The notes beneath the pieces were generated by a model. The model had not been told where the DNA came from and made no database searches. It saw nothing but the letters and a program-made list of their open reading frames with translations. Below, in pieces: positions 7,805 through 17,088 of a stretch of DNA of 64,000 nt; the first letter of the stretch is position 1, and each line of letters starts with the position of its first letter. The translations under genes were made by a program, and so were the position numbers. Source of the stretch: Xanthobacter sp. YC-JY1 (GTDB taxonomy: Bacteria > Pseudomonadota > Alphaproteobacteria > Rhizobiales > Xanthobacteraceae); assembly GCF_021730305.1 (NCBI RefSeq), contig NZ_CP032674.1:3209001-3273000 (forward strand), given 5' to 3'.

Positions 7805-8288
7805 GACTTCGGATTTCTTCGCTCTGCTCGCGGCCATCGGCGGCAAGGCCGGCCTGTTCCCGGCCGGCGGCAATCTCGCGCGCAAGGCGGTGAACGAGAT
7901 CGTCCGCGCCCAGCTGGTGGCGGAGGGGACGGACCTCGACGCCCTGCGCGCCATCCGCGCTTTGCTTGGCCCAGCCGCCTTCGCCGAGGCGCTGGACGGC
8001 GTGCCCGCCCCCAAGACCAAGACGCTGCTCACCCGCGTCGATCCCCACGCCCCGGCCCTCGCCCAGCCCGGCGACCGGGTGAAGGCGCTCCTCACCCTCG
8101 CGGATGCCAGCCGCGCGCCGGCTGCGCCGGCCGCCAAGCCCGCGAAGAAGGCCTCTTCCCGCAAGGCCCCTGCGGTGGCGCCCGCTCCAGCGGCGCCGGC
8201 CGAACCCGCGCCCCTCGATGGGAAGCCCGCGCCGCGCAAGCGCAAAATCACCGGGCGGACGGCGCTTCGGGTGTCGGAAGAGCGGTGA
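7797..8288 (+). CDS. Hypothetical protein, probable partner of the ParA-like ATPase
   Basis: A 163-residue protein I do not recognise. The N-terminal 110 residues look helical and soluble (FFALLAAIGGKAGLFPAGGN, ALRAIRALLGPAAFAEALDG). The C-terminal third is a low-complexity Ala/Pro/Lys tail ending in the basic segment PRKRKITGRTALRVSEER. The start ATG lies inside the end of the ParA-like gene (overlap ATGGCTGA), so expression is tightly linked. Small adaptor proteins with a short basic or disordered part are the usual partners of orphan ParA ATPases; a partner role here is inferred from position and architecture only. Confidence 0.7.
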   Translation: MAETSDFFALLAAIGGKAGLFPAGGNLARKAVNEIVRAQLVAEGTDLDALRAIRALLGPAAFAEALDGVPAPKTKTLLTRVDPHAPALAQPGDRVKALLTLADASRAPAAPAAKPAKKASSRKAPAVAPAPAAPAEPAPLDGKPAPRKRKITGRTALRVSEER

Positions 8289-8303
8289 GCCCGCGAGGCG
8301 GGA

Positions 8304-8993
8304 CTACGCTTGGTCCTTCTTCGGCGCCGGGTCCGGCCCCAGCGTGAAGATCTCCGCTACCGCCACGAAGGTGGGCACGAACAGGCACCACATGCCCACC
8401 GCGCGATAGAGCAAGGCGGCGGAGAGGCAGCCGCCGATGAAGGCGGCGAGGTTCGCGGTCATGCGCCCAAGGCGGGCGCGGGTGGCGGGGATGTTGGTGC
8501 CCTCCAGCGGCCGCCAGAGATTGGCGATGTCCACCAGCAGCTGCGTGAAGGTGCCGGTCATCATGGTGGAGGGCGGTGAATCGGTGAGGTGGGTGCGGTG
8601 GAGCGCGTTCTGCAGCGCCATGGCCGCCACCAGCGTCATGCCCATCATCACGGCGGCGGGGGCGTCGTGGTCGTAGAAGGGGCCGGACTGCACCGCCACC
8701 AGCGCCGCATGGGCGAGCAGCACGAGCTTTGCCGCCATCAGCACGCGGAAATCGTCCCGCCCGCGCCGAGCGAGGAACAGGCTCAGTTCCCGCGCGCACA
8801 GCACCACCACGGCGAACACCGGCAGCGCCGCCACCTTCGCCAGCGAGGGCGTATCGCCATGGGCCAGCGAGGCGGCGATGGTTACGAAATTGCCGGTCAC
8901 ATGGGCCGCGAACAGCCCGCCGAGCGCGACGAAGCCCGCCGCATCCACGAAGCCGGCATTGAAGCAGAGGAGGACGGCGAGCAGGACCTTCAC
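8304..8993 (-). CDS. DUF1275 (YoaK-type) membrane protein
   Basis: A 229-residue integral membrane protein with about six hydrophobic segments. It shows the DUF1275 hallmarks NAGFVDAAGF near the N-terminus, AAHVTGNFVTIAA, and TGTFTQLLVDIANL in the second half. The family function is unknown. GTG 8993 is chosen as start because it gives the normal family N-terminus (MKVLLAVLLCFNAG) and is preceded by GATGAGG, which itself spans the recJ stop. It starts 10 nt after recJ and is likely co-transcribed with it. It converges on the ParA-partner gene, with only a weak CCCGC/GCGGG hairpin between them. Confidence 0.85.
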   Translation of the reverse strand: MKVLLAVLLCFNAGFVDAAGFVALGGLFAAHVTGNFVTIAASLAHGDTPSLAKVAALPVFAVVVLCARELSLFLARRGRDDFRVLMAAKLVLLAHAALVAVQSGPFYDHDAPAAVMMGMTLVAAMALQNALHRTHLTDSPPSTMMTGTFTQLLVDIANLWRPLEGTNIPATRARLGRMTANLAAFIGGCLSAALLYRAVGMWCLFVPTFVAVAEIFTLGPDPAPKKDQA

Positions 8994-9003
8994 GGCAGCA
9001 ACC

Positions 9004-10803
9004 TCATCCGGCCTCTGCCACGTCGCGGATGCGCAGCGCCACCCGCGTCTCGCCCTGCCAGGTGTCGATGTCGAGGCACCCCGCCACATGCAGATTGCGT
9101 CCGCGAGCGGCCAGAAGCGCCCGGCCCAGCGGCTCCTCGGCGCAGCGGAAGGCGGTGGCTTTCAGCGTCGTGCCGTCCGGCGAAGAGATGCGGGCGCGCA
9201 CATGGCCGGCGCCGAAGCTCTCCACATAGCTGATGCGGTGGCCGGGAAAGGCGAACACCGGCTCGGGATTGCCGGCGCCGAACGGGCCGGCGCGGGCGAC
9301 CGTCTCCACGAGGTCCAAAGTGGCGCCCCGGGCGGTCAGCGCGCCGTCGATGGAAAGGGTGCCCTCGGCGCGGGCACGTTCCACATCCGGCGCGAGGCGC
9401 TGCTCCAGCTCCGCGCGTAGCGCGCCAAGCTGGCGGCGCTCCACCGTGAGGCCGGCCGCCATGGCATGGCCGCCGCCCTTCACCAGGAGCCCGCTCTCCA
9501 CCGCCCCGCGGACCGCGCGGCCGATGTCCACGCCGGGAATGGAGCGGCCGGAGCCTGTGCCGGTCTCGCCATTGAAGGCGATGGCGAAAGCCGGGCGCTG
9601 GAAGCGCTCCTTCAGCCGCGCCGCGACGAGGCCGACGACGCCGGGATGCCAGCCCTCGCCGCTCACCACCACCACGGCGCCCTCCTCCGAGATGCCGAGC
9701 GCCGCGTGCGCCTCGGCCTCGGCGGCGGCGAGGATGGCGCGCTCCACCTCCTGCCGCTCGGCGTTCAGGCGGTCCAGCTCGGCGGCGATACCGCGCGCCT
9801 CGGCGGGGTCCTGCGTCAGCAGCAGGCGCGCGCCCAGCGTCGCCTCGCCGATGCGCCCGCCGGCATTGATGCGCGGGCCGATGAGAAAGCCGAGATGGAA
9901 GGGCCGCGGCGGCCCATCCAGCCGCGCCGCGTCCATCAGCGCCGTGAGGCCGATGCGGGTGCGCCGGCGCATGGCGATGAGCCCCTTCGCCACGAAGGCG
10001 CGGTTGAGGCCAATCAACGGCACCACGTCCGCCACCGTGGCCAGCGCCACGATGTCGAGGGCTTCGAGCAGGTCCGGCGCCGGCCGCTCGGCGTTGAAAT
10101 GTCCGCTCTGGCGCAGCGCCCGCACGAGACCCACCGCCACCACGAAGGCGAGCCCGGCCGCGCAGACATGGCCGAGGCCGGAGAGGTCGTCCTCCCGGTT
10201 CGGGTTCACGATGGCAGTGGCGGGCGGCAGCGTCTCCCCCGCCTGATGGTGATCGATGACCACCACGTCCATGCCGAGCCGTTTCGCGGCCGCCAGCGGT
10301 TCCAGCGAGGTGGTGCCGCAATCCACCGTCACCAGCAGGGTCACGCCCCGCGCGGCGAGCTGCTCGATGGCCGGCACATTGGGGCCGTAGCCCTCGAAGA
10401 TGCGATCCGGAATGTGGAAGAACGGGTCGAGCCCGCCGGCCTGGAGCACGCCCACCATGAGGGCGGTGGAGCAGGCGCCGTCCACGTCATAGTCGCCGAA
10501 CACCGCCACCTGCTCGCCGGTGGTGACCGCGCGGGCGAGCCGCGCCACGGCGGCGGGCATGTCGGTGAGCGTGTCGGGATCGGGCAGAAGGGTGCGGATG
10601 GAGGGGTCGAGATAGCGCTCCACCTCGTCCAGCCCCACATTGCGGGCGGCGAGCACGCGGGCCAGCAGCTCGCTGATGCCGAAGCGCTGGGCCATGGCGA
10701 GCGCCGTCTGCCCTCCGCGCACGTCCAGCCGTTCCCGCCAGGTGCGGCCGGTGGCGGAGCGGGCGACGTCGAGGAAGAGGCGATTCGGTACGGCGATGTT
10801 CAC
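9004..10803 (-). CDS. recJ: Single-stranded-DNA-specific exonuclease RecJ
   Basis: RecJ degrades single-stranded DNA 5' to 3' in recombinational and mismatch repair. DHH-superfamily motifs are present: GDYDVDGACSTAL (about residues 104-116), VTVDCGTT, and VIDHHQAG (DHH near 184-186). The DHHA1-type C-terminal part contains GGGHAMAAGLT, and a terminal OB-like region precedes the stop. The GTG at 10803 gives a 599-residue protein that begins like relatives (NRLFLDVARSATGR). An in-frame TTG at 10860 would add 19 residues. Neither has a good ribosome site, so the start is uncertain. In many alphaproteobacteria recJ follows hom-glpX; here it lies 7.5 kb away in the opposite direction. Confidence 0.94.
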   Translation of the reverse strand: MNIAVPNRLFLDVARSATGRTWRERLDVRGGQTALAMAQRFGISELLARVLAARNVGLDEVERYLDPSIRTLLPDPDTLTDMPAAVARLARAVTTGEQVAVFGDYDVDGACSTALMVGVLQAGGLDPFFHIPDRIFEGYGPNVPAIEQLAARGVTLLVTVDCGTTSLEPLAAAKRLGMDVVVIDHHQAGETLPPATAIVNPNREDDLSGLGHVCAAGLAFVVAVGLVRALRQSGHFNAERPAPDLLEALDIVALATVADVVPLIGLNRAFVAKGLIAMRRRTRIGLTALMDAARLDGPPRPFHLGFLIGPRINAGGRIGEATLGARLLLTQDPAEARGIAAELDRLNAERQEVERAILAAAEAEAHAALGISEEGAVVVVSGEGWHPGVVGLVAARLKERFQRPAFAIAFNGETGTGSGRSIPGVDIGRAVRGAVESGLLVKGGGHAMAAGLTVERRQLGALRAELEQRLAPDVERARAEGTLSIDGALTARGATLDLVETVARAGPFGAGNPEPVFAFPGHRISYVESFGAGHVRARISSPDGTTLKATAFRCAEEPLGRALLAARGRNLHVAGCLDIDTWQGETRVALRIRDVAEAG

Positions 10804-10992
10804 GCGCGCATGAAGCCAGAGGAGAGACGCGGCGTCGAGCGCGGGCCGGGCATGGCTCAATTGTTGCCATTCTGTTCCCCTCGCCCGCCGGCTCTGTCAC
10901 TATGGGGAAATCAGGGGCCGCGGCGCCGTCCCGATTCGCGCCGGCCCTGCCGTTCTGCTATCTGGCGCCCAAACCTCCGACCTCAGAGTCCC

Positions 10993-13077
<2,085 letters not shown>

Positions 13078-13150
13078 GCCGGCGCGGGGGCGCGGGCTGT
13101 GATCGGGGGGACTTAACGCCGCTGTCGCGGCGCCTCTGGCGGGGAAGACC

Positions 13151-13498
13151 ATGGGGGATGAAACGAAAGTGACACGCGCGGGGCGCGGCGTGCGGCTCGC
13201 CGTGGCGGCGGGCCTTGCTGTGGCGACGCTGCTGCCGGGGGCGGCGCGGGCGCAGTCGTTCGGCAATGACGAGCAGTCCTGCGTCTATTACGGCTACTGG
13301 GCGGTCTCCGTCATCTATCTGGCGGCCAGCCAGGGCTGCGACTGGAAGCGCGCCAACGAATGGATCGACCCCATGCGCCACGCAAAATGGTGCATGGGCC
13401 AGTCGGCGCAATCCATGTCCAAGGCGCCGCAGGTCCACCGCAACGGCGTCACCGCCCGCTGCGCCAAGCAGGGCGCATCGGTGAAGATCAATATCTGA
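13151..13498 (+). CDS. Small secreted four-cysteine protein, hypothetical
   Basis: A 115-residue protein with a clear Sec signal peptide: basic N-terminus, the hydrophobic stretch VRLAVAAGLAVATLLPG, and cleavage probably after AARA. The mature part is about 80 residues with four cysteines (SCVYY, GCDW, WCMG, RCAK), enough for two disulfides, and is rich in Trp and Tyr. A GGGGAAG ribosome site precedes ATG 13151. I do not recognise the family. It sits between parE and a converging LysR gene with no functional hint. A periplasmic location is inferred. Confidence 0.7.
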   Translation: MGDETKVTRAGRGVRLAVAAGLAVATLLPGAARAQSFGNDEQSCVYYGYWAVSVIYLAASQGCDWKRANEWIDPMRHAKWCMGQSAQSMSKAPQVHRNGVTARCAKQGASVKINI

Positions 13499-13536
13499 CC
13501 CGGGCGGCCCGCCTCATTCCGGGGCGGGCTGCGCGT

Positions 13537-14433
13537 TCACGAACTCTCGGCCTTCACGAAATCCACGAAGGCCCGCAGCGGTGCCGGCATCAGCCGGCGG
13601 CTGGGGAAATAGAGGCGGGGGCCGGGGAAGTCCTGCTCCCAGTCCGTGAGCACCGGCACCAGCCGCCCGGCGTCAATGGAGGGCTTGAGCAGTTGGTCGA
13701 AGCTGTGGATCAGGCCGAGCCCCGCCTCGGCGGCAGCCACCTTGAGGTCAATGCTGGAGGCGACCAGCCTCCCCTCCGGCCGCACCTTCACGATTTCCCC
13801 CGCCTTCTCGAACTCCCACACCGGCATGTGCCCGCTGGCGAAGCGGTGGCGGATGGCGGCGTGCTTCAGCACGTCGTCGGGATGTTCGGGCCGGCCGTGC
13901 CGCGCCAGATAGGCCGGCGCGGCGGCGGTGACGAAGCGCTGCACGCGCGGGCCGATGGGAACGGCGATCATGTCCCGCTCCAGCCGCTCGTCATAGCGGA
14001 TGCCGGCATCGAAGCCGCCCGCCACCACGTCGATGAAAGTGTCGTCCGCTGACACCTCCAACGTGACGCCGGGATGGCGCGCGAGGAAGGGAGTGGTAAT
14101 CGGTGGCAGGATGACGCGCGCCACCGCGCTGGGCACGCTGAGCCGCAAGGTGCCGGTGGGGCTGTCGCGGAAGGCGTTCACCGCGTCGAGCGCGCCTTCC
14201 ACCTCCGCCAACACGGGTGCGAGGCGTTCCATGAGCCGTTCGCCCGCCTCGGTGGGGGTGACGCTGCGGGTGGTGCGGTTGAGCAGGCGCACGCCCATGC
14301 GCGCCTCCAGCCGCCGCACCGCCGTGCTCAGGGCCGAGGGAGACACCCCGCGCGCCACCGCCGCCCCGCGAAAGCCGCGGGCACGCGCCACCGCCATGAA
14401 GGCATCGAGATCGGAGAGGCTGGCACCGGTCAT
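13537..14433 (-). CDS. LysR-family transcriptional regulator
   Basis: A 298-residue LysR-type regulator. An N-terminal winged helix (LDAFMAVARARGFRGAA, SPSALSTAVRRLEARMGVRLLNRTTRS) is followed by a two-lobed effector domain. It diverges from an aldo-keto reductase gene, the classical layout in which the regulator controls both itself and its neighbour. Directly before its start codon lies the perfect-arm palindrome TGTGCAAAATATTGCACA. There is no purine-rich ribosome site in the usual place, because the operator occupies it; the mRNA may be leaderless or poorly translated. The effector is unknown. Confidence 0.93.
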   Translation of the reverse strand: MTGASLSDLDAFMAVARARGFRGAAVARGVSPSALSTAVRRLEARMGVRLLNRTTRSVTPTEAGERLMERLAPVLAEVEGALDAVNAFRDSPTGTLRLSVPSAVARVILPPITTPFLARHPGVTLEVSADDTFIDVVAGGFDAGIRYDERLERDMIAVPIGPRVQRFVTAAAPAYLARHGRPEHPDDVLKHAAIRHRFASGHMPVWEFEKAGEIVKVRPEGRLVASSIDLKVAAAEAGLGLIHSFDQLLKPSIDAGRLVPVLTDWEQDFPGPRLYFPSRRLMPAPLRAFVDFVKAESS

Positions 14434-14451
14434 TGTGCAAAATATTGCACA
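14434..14451. promoter_or_regulatory. LysR-type operator abutting the regulator start codon
   Basis: TGTGCAA-AATA-TTGCACA has perfect 7-bp arms and fits the T-N11-A LysR binding rule. It lies in the 101-nt divergent spacer and touches the LysR ATG. Binding should block the regulator's own expression and may position the protein to activate the aldo-keto reductase. Confidence 0.75.
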
Positions 14452-14534
14452 GGGCTTGCCGAACTCACAGGATTATCGAACAACCGATTGCGAGGCATGC
14501 TCCGGCCATCAAACACGCCATCCGGCCACGGAGC

Positions 14535-15554
14535 ATGAAGATGACCGCCCTCGCCCCCTCCCCCCGCCGCCTCGGCACCACCGGCCCCGACGTCTTCCCC
14601 CTCGGCCTCGGCTGCATGGGCATGTCCGATCTCTACGGCCCCGCCGACCGCACGGAGAGCATCGCCACCCTCCACGCCGCACTCGATGCCGGCGTGACGC
14701 TGCTCGACACCGGCGATTTCTACGGCATGGGCCACAACGAGCTGCTCATCGCCGAGGCGCTGAAGGGTCGGCCGCGGGAGAACGTGGTGCTGAGCGTGAA
14801 GTTCGGCGCGCTGCGCGATCCCGCCGGCAACTGGATCGGCTTCGACGGGCGCCCGCAGGCGGTGAAGACGGCACTGGCCTACACGCTGAAGCGCCTCGGG
14901 GTGGATTACATCGACATCTACCGCCCGGCCCGCCTCGATCCCGTCGTGCCCATCGAGGAGACGGTGGGCGCCATCGCCGACATGGTTCAGGCCGGCTATG
15001 TGCGCCATGTGGGCCTCTCCGAGGTGGGCGCCGAAACCATCCGGCGGGCGGCGGCGGTGCATCCCGTCAGCGATCTCCAGATCGAATATTCGCTGATCTC
15101 CCGCGGCATCGAGGACGGCATCCTTCAGACCTGTCGGGACCTCGGCATCGGCATCACCGCCTATGGAGTGCTCTCGCGCGGCCTCATCAGCGGCCACTAC
15201 CAGGCCTCCGGCGCCGCCTCGGACTTCCGCGCCCACAGCCCGCGCTTCCAAAGCGAGAACGTCGCCGAGAATTTGAAGCTGGTGGAGGCGCTCAGGCAGG
15301 TGGCGCAGGCGCGCGGGGCCTCGGTGGCGCAGGTGGCCATCGCCTGGGTGGCGGCGCAGGGCGCGGACATCCTGCCCCTCGTCGGCGCCCGCCGCCGCGA
15401 CCGGCTCGCCGAGGCGCTGGGATCGCTCAACGTGACGCTCGATGCCGCGGCGCTGGCCGCCATCGAGGCCGCCATCCCCAAGGGCGCGGCGAAGGGCGAG
15501 CGCTATGCCGCCGCACAGATGGAAATGCTCGACAGCGAGCGCACCGGCGCCTGA
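14535..15554 (+). CDS. Aldo/keto reductase with altered catalytic tetrad
   Basis: A 339-residue NAD(P)H-dependent oxidoreductase of the aldo/keto reductase family (TIM barrel, cytosolic). Seen are LGLGCMGMSDLYG, LLDTGDFYGMGHNELL (Asp58, Tyr63), SVKFG (Lys89), SEVGAETIRRA, DLQIEYSLISRGIE and LPLVGARRRDRLAEALGSL. The histidine of the D-Y-K-H tetrad is normally in LYYQHRVDP. Here the segment reads IYRPARLDP, with Ala132 at the His position. The family tolerates some changes there, but kinetics or substrate class could differ. The start MKMTALAPS lies after GGAGC. The gene is divergent from a LysR gene and presumably regulated by it. Confidence 0.9.
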   Translation: MKMTALAPSPRRLGTTGPDVFPLGLGCMGMSDLYGPADRTESIATLHAALDAGVTLLDTGDFYGMGHNELLIAEALKGRPRENVVLSVKFGALRDPAGNWIGFDGRPQAVKTALAYTLKRLGVDYIDIYRPARLDPVVPIEETVGAIADMVQAGYVRHVGLSEVGAETIRRAAAVHPVSDLQIEYSLISRGIEDGILQTCRDLGIGITAYGVLSRGLISGHYQASGAASDFRAHSPRFQSENVAENLKLVEALRQVAQARGASVAQVAIAWVAAQGADILPLVGARRRDRLAEALGSLNVTLDAAALAAIEAAIPKGAAKGERYAAAQMEMLDSERTGA

Positions 15555-15576
15555 CGCACGCCTCCCCGAAGCGTCC

Positions 15577-16746
15577 CTAGAACGTCTCGGGGGGCGAGAC
15601 ATGGCCCCGCCGCGGCTGGAGCAGCCCGGCGGGGCCGGCCAGCACCAGCATGCCCACCCCGGCGGCGACGAACATGGCCGCGACACCGGCAAAGCCCGCC
15701 CCCTGCGTCAGCCCCAGCGCGCCCACCGCCTGGCCGATGAAGAAGGCGGAGGCGAACAGCGCCAGCGCCGATCCGCGCGCCTCCGGAGCCAGTTCCGTGG
15801 CGAGGATCTGGAGCACGTTGTGGATCATGTAGAAGGCGAAGCCCGCCCCGGCGAAGATCGCCGCCATGAGCACCAGCCCATGGGCGCGGCTGGCGAGAAT
15901 GAGCAGCACGCCCACCCCCGCCGCGCCCCAGCGCACCATGCCACTAAGCCCGAGATAGCGCACCAGAAGCGGCACGGCGAACGTGTAGACGGCGCCGCCG
16001 ACGGCGAAGGCCGCGAGCGCGATGCCCGCCTCCTTGGCATCGCCGATGCCCTGCTGGACCATCAGCGGCGCCACCAGCGGGAACACGCCGAAGCTCAGCG
16101 CCCCCTCGATGGCCACCACCCCATAGACCTTGATGGACAGGGGATTGCGCAGCACCAGCGCGTAGCGGGCCATGGAGGCCGCAAACGACAGCGGCTGGCG
16201 CTCGCCCTCCTCCGTCAGGCCGAACGTGGTGGCGAGCGCGGCGAGGGCGGCGACCCCGAAGGCGCACCAGAACACCTCGCGCCACCCCGCCATCTCCGCG
16301 ATGAAGCCGGCCAGCGCCGAGCCGGAGAGCTGGCCCAGCACCAAAGCGAGCAACACCCGGCTGAGCGGCAGCGGCCGCTGCTCGAACGGTACCCGGTCGC
16401 CCACCGTCGCCAGCACCACGGGAATGATGCCGCCGGCGAAGGCGCCGCAGAAGACGCGGGAGGCGAGCAGCATCTCGTGGCTGGTGGCGGTGGCCGAGAC
16501 CACGAGGCCGATGGTGAGCATGGCGAGGTTCACGCGGATGAGGCGCACCTTGCCCACCGCATCGCCGATGGGGCCGAACACCAGCTGCATCAGCGCATAG
16601 GGAAAGGTGAAGGCGCTGGCGAGCATCGCCACCTGCTGCAACGTCACCTGCAGCTCGCTCGCCAGGATGTTCAGCATGGGATCGACGACGCGCATGGAGA
16701 ACGCGCTCGCGAACGCCGCAAGACCGAGGACCAGGAGGAAGGGCAT
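15577..16746 (-). CDS. MFS transporter
   Basis: A 389-residue major facilitator with about 12 hydrophobic segments. MFS signatures are GPIGDAVGKVRLIRVNL (loop 2-3), SRVFCGAFAGGIIPVVLATVGDRVP and GWREVFWCAFG, then a charged central loop (TEEGERQPLSFAAS). The repeat half ends in ARGSALALFASAFFIGQAVGALG. The pattern resembles the drug/sugar efflux-type branch; the substrate is unknown. ATG 16746 is chosen because it starts directly at the first helix (MPFLLVLGLAAFAS); the frame is open for 44 further codons without family character. It converges on the aldo-keto reductase and diverges from the helicase gene. Confidence 0.88.
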   Translation of the reverse strand: MPFLLVLGLAAFASAFSMRVVDPMLNILASELQVTLQQVAMLASAFTFPYALMQLVFGPIGDAVGKVRLIRVNLAMLTIGLVVSATATSHEMLLASRVFCGAFAGGIIPVVLATVGDRVPFEQRPLPLSRVLLALVLGQLSGSALAGFIAEMAGWREVFWCAFGVAALAALATTFGLTEEGERQPLSFAASMARYALVLRNPLSIKVYGVVAIEGALSFGVFPLVAPLMVQQGIGDAKEAGIALAAFAVGGAVYTFAVPLLVRYLGLSGMVRWGAAGVGVLLILASRAHGLVLMAAIFAGAGFAFYMIHNVLQILATELAPEARGSALALFASAFFIGQAVGALGLTQGAGFAGVAAMFVAAGVGMLVLAGPAGLLQPRRGHVSPPETF

Positions 16747-16944
16747 GGGATCCGGAAGGACGCCGACAGGGACGCCATCCGTGCGGCGTCGGCCGGGACG
16801 GGTCAACCCGACGAGGCCGCATGGGTGCAGTGCACACTCATTCGTGACGCGCATGGCGCGTGCCCGCAAAGCGTGCATTTGCGCGCGAGCGCCCGCGGAT
16901 TGGCGCTTTTCACGCGCCGAATCGGAGAGACCGGCCGGAAAACA

Positions 16945-16972
16945 TTGACACGGCGCATCATTTTCTTATGTT
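16945..16972 (+). promoter_or_regulatory. Sigma-70-like promoter of the RNA helicase gene, long leader
   Basis: TTGACA (16945-16950), a 16-nt spacer and TATGTT (16967-16972). A start near 16979 would leave an untranslated leader of about 110 nt before ATG 17089. The rest of the 342-nt divergent spacer (16747-17088) shows no gene. Long leaders are common on cold-inducible DEAD-box helicase mRNAs, so post-transcriptional control is possible. Confidence 0.65.
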
Positions 16973-17088
16973 GCTATGCGTCGTCCGAGATATGTCGAAT
17001 CCAAGCGCGCCGACCGACGACCACTCGTCTGACCCCGTACGGCACGGGACGTTCGATCAGCGGCGCGCCGCCGCATCCAAAAGATGCA

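Noticed and set aside
6851-8288. Plasmid-type parABS partition system
   Set aside because: There is no ParB domain in the partner, no parS-like repeated site and no replication gene nearby.
9466-10992. Upstream extension of the parE frame by about 500 codons
   Set aside because: It lies antisense to recJ and shows no homologous sequence; the parE family start is at 10993.
13504-13532. Hairpin between the small secreted protein and lysR
   Set aside because: A 9-of-10 bp inverted repeat is present between converging genes, but it has no T-run on either side, so I do not call a terminator.
15442-17088. Upstream extension of the helicase frame by about 550 codons
   Set aside because: It is antisense to the MFS transporter and contains a promoter-like sequence; the helicase begins at 17089 by family comparison.
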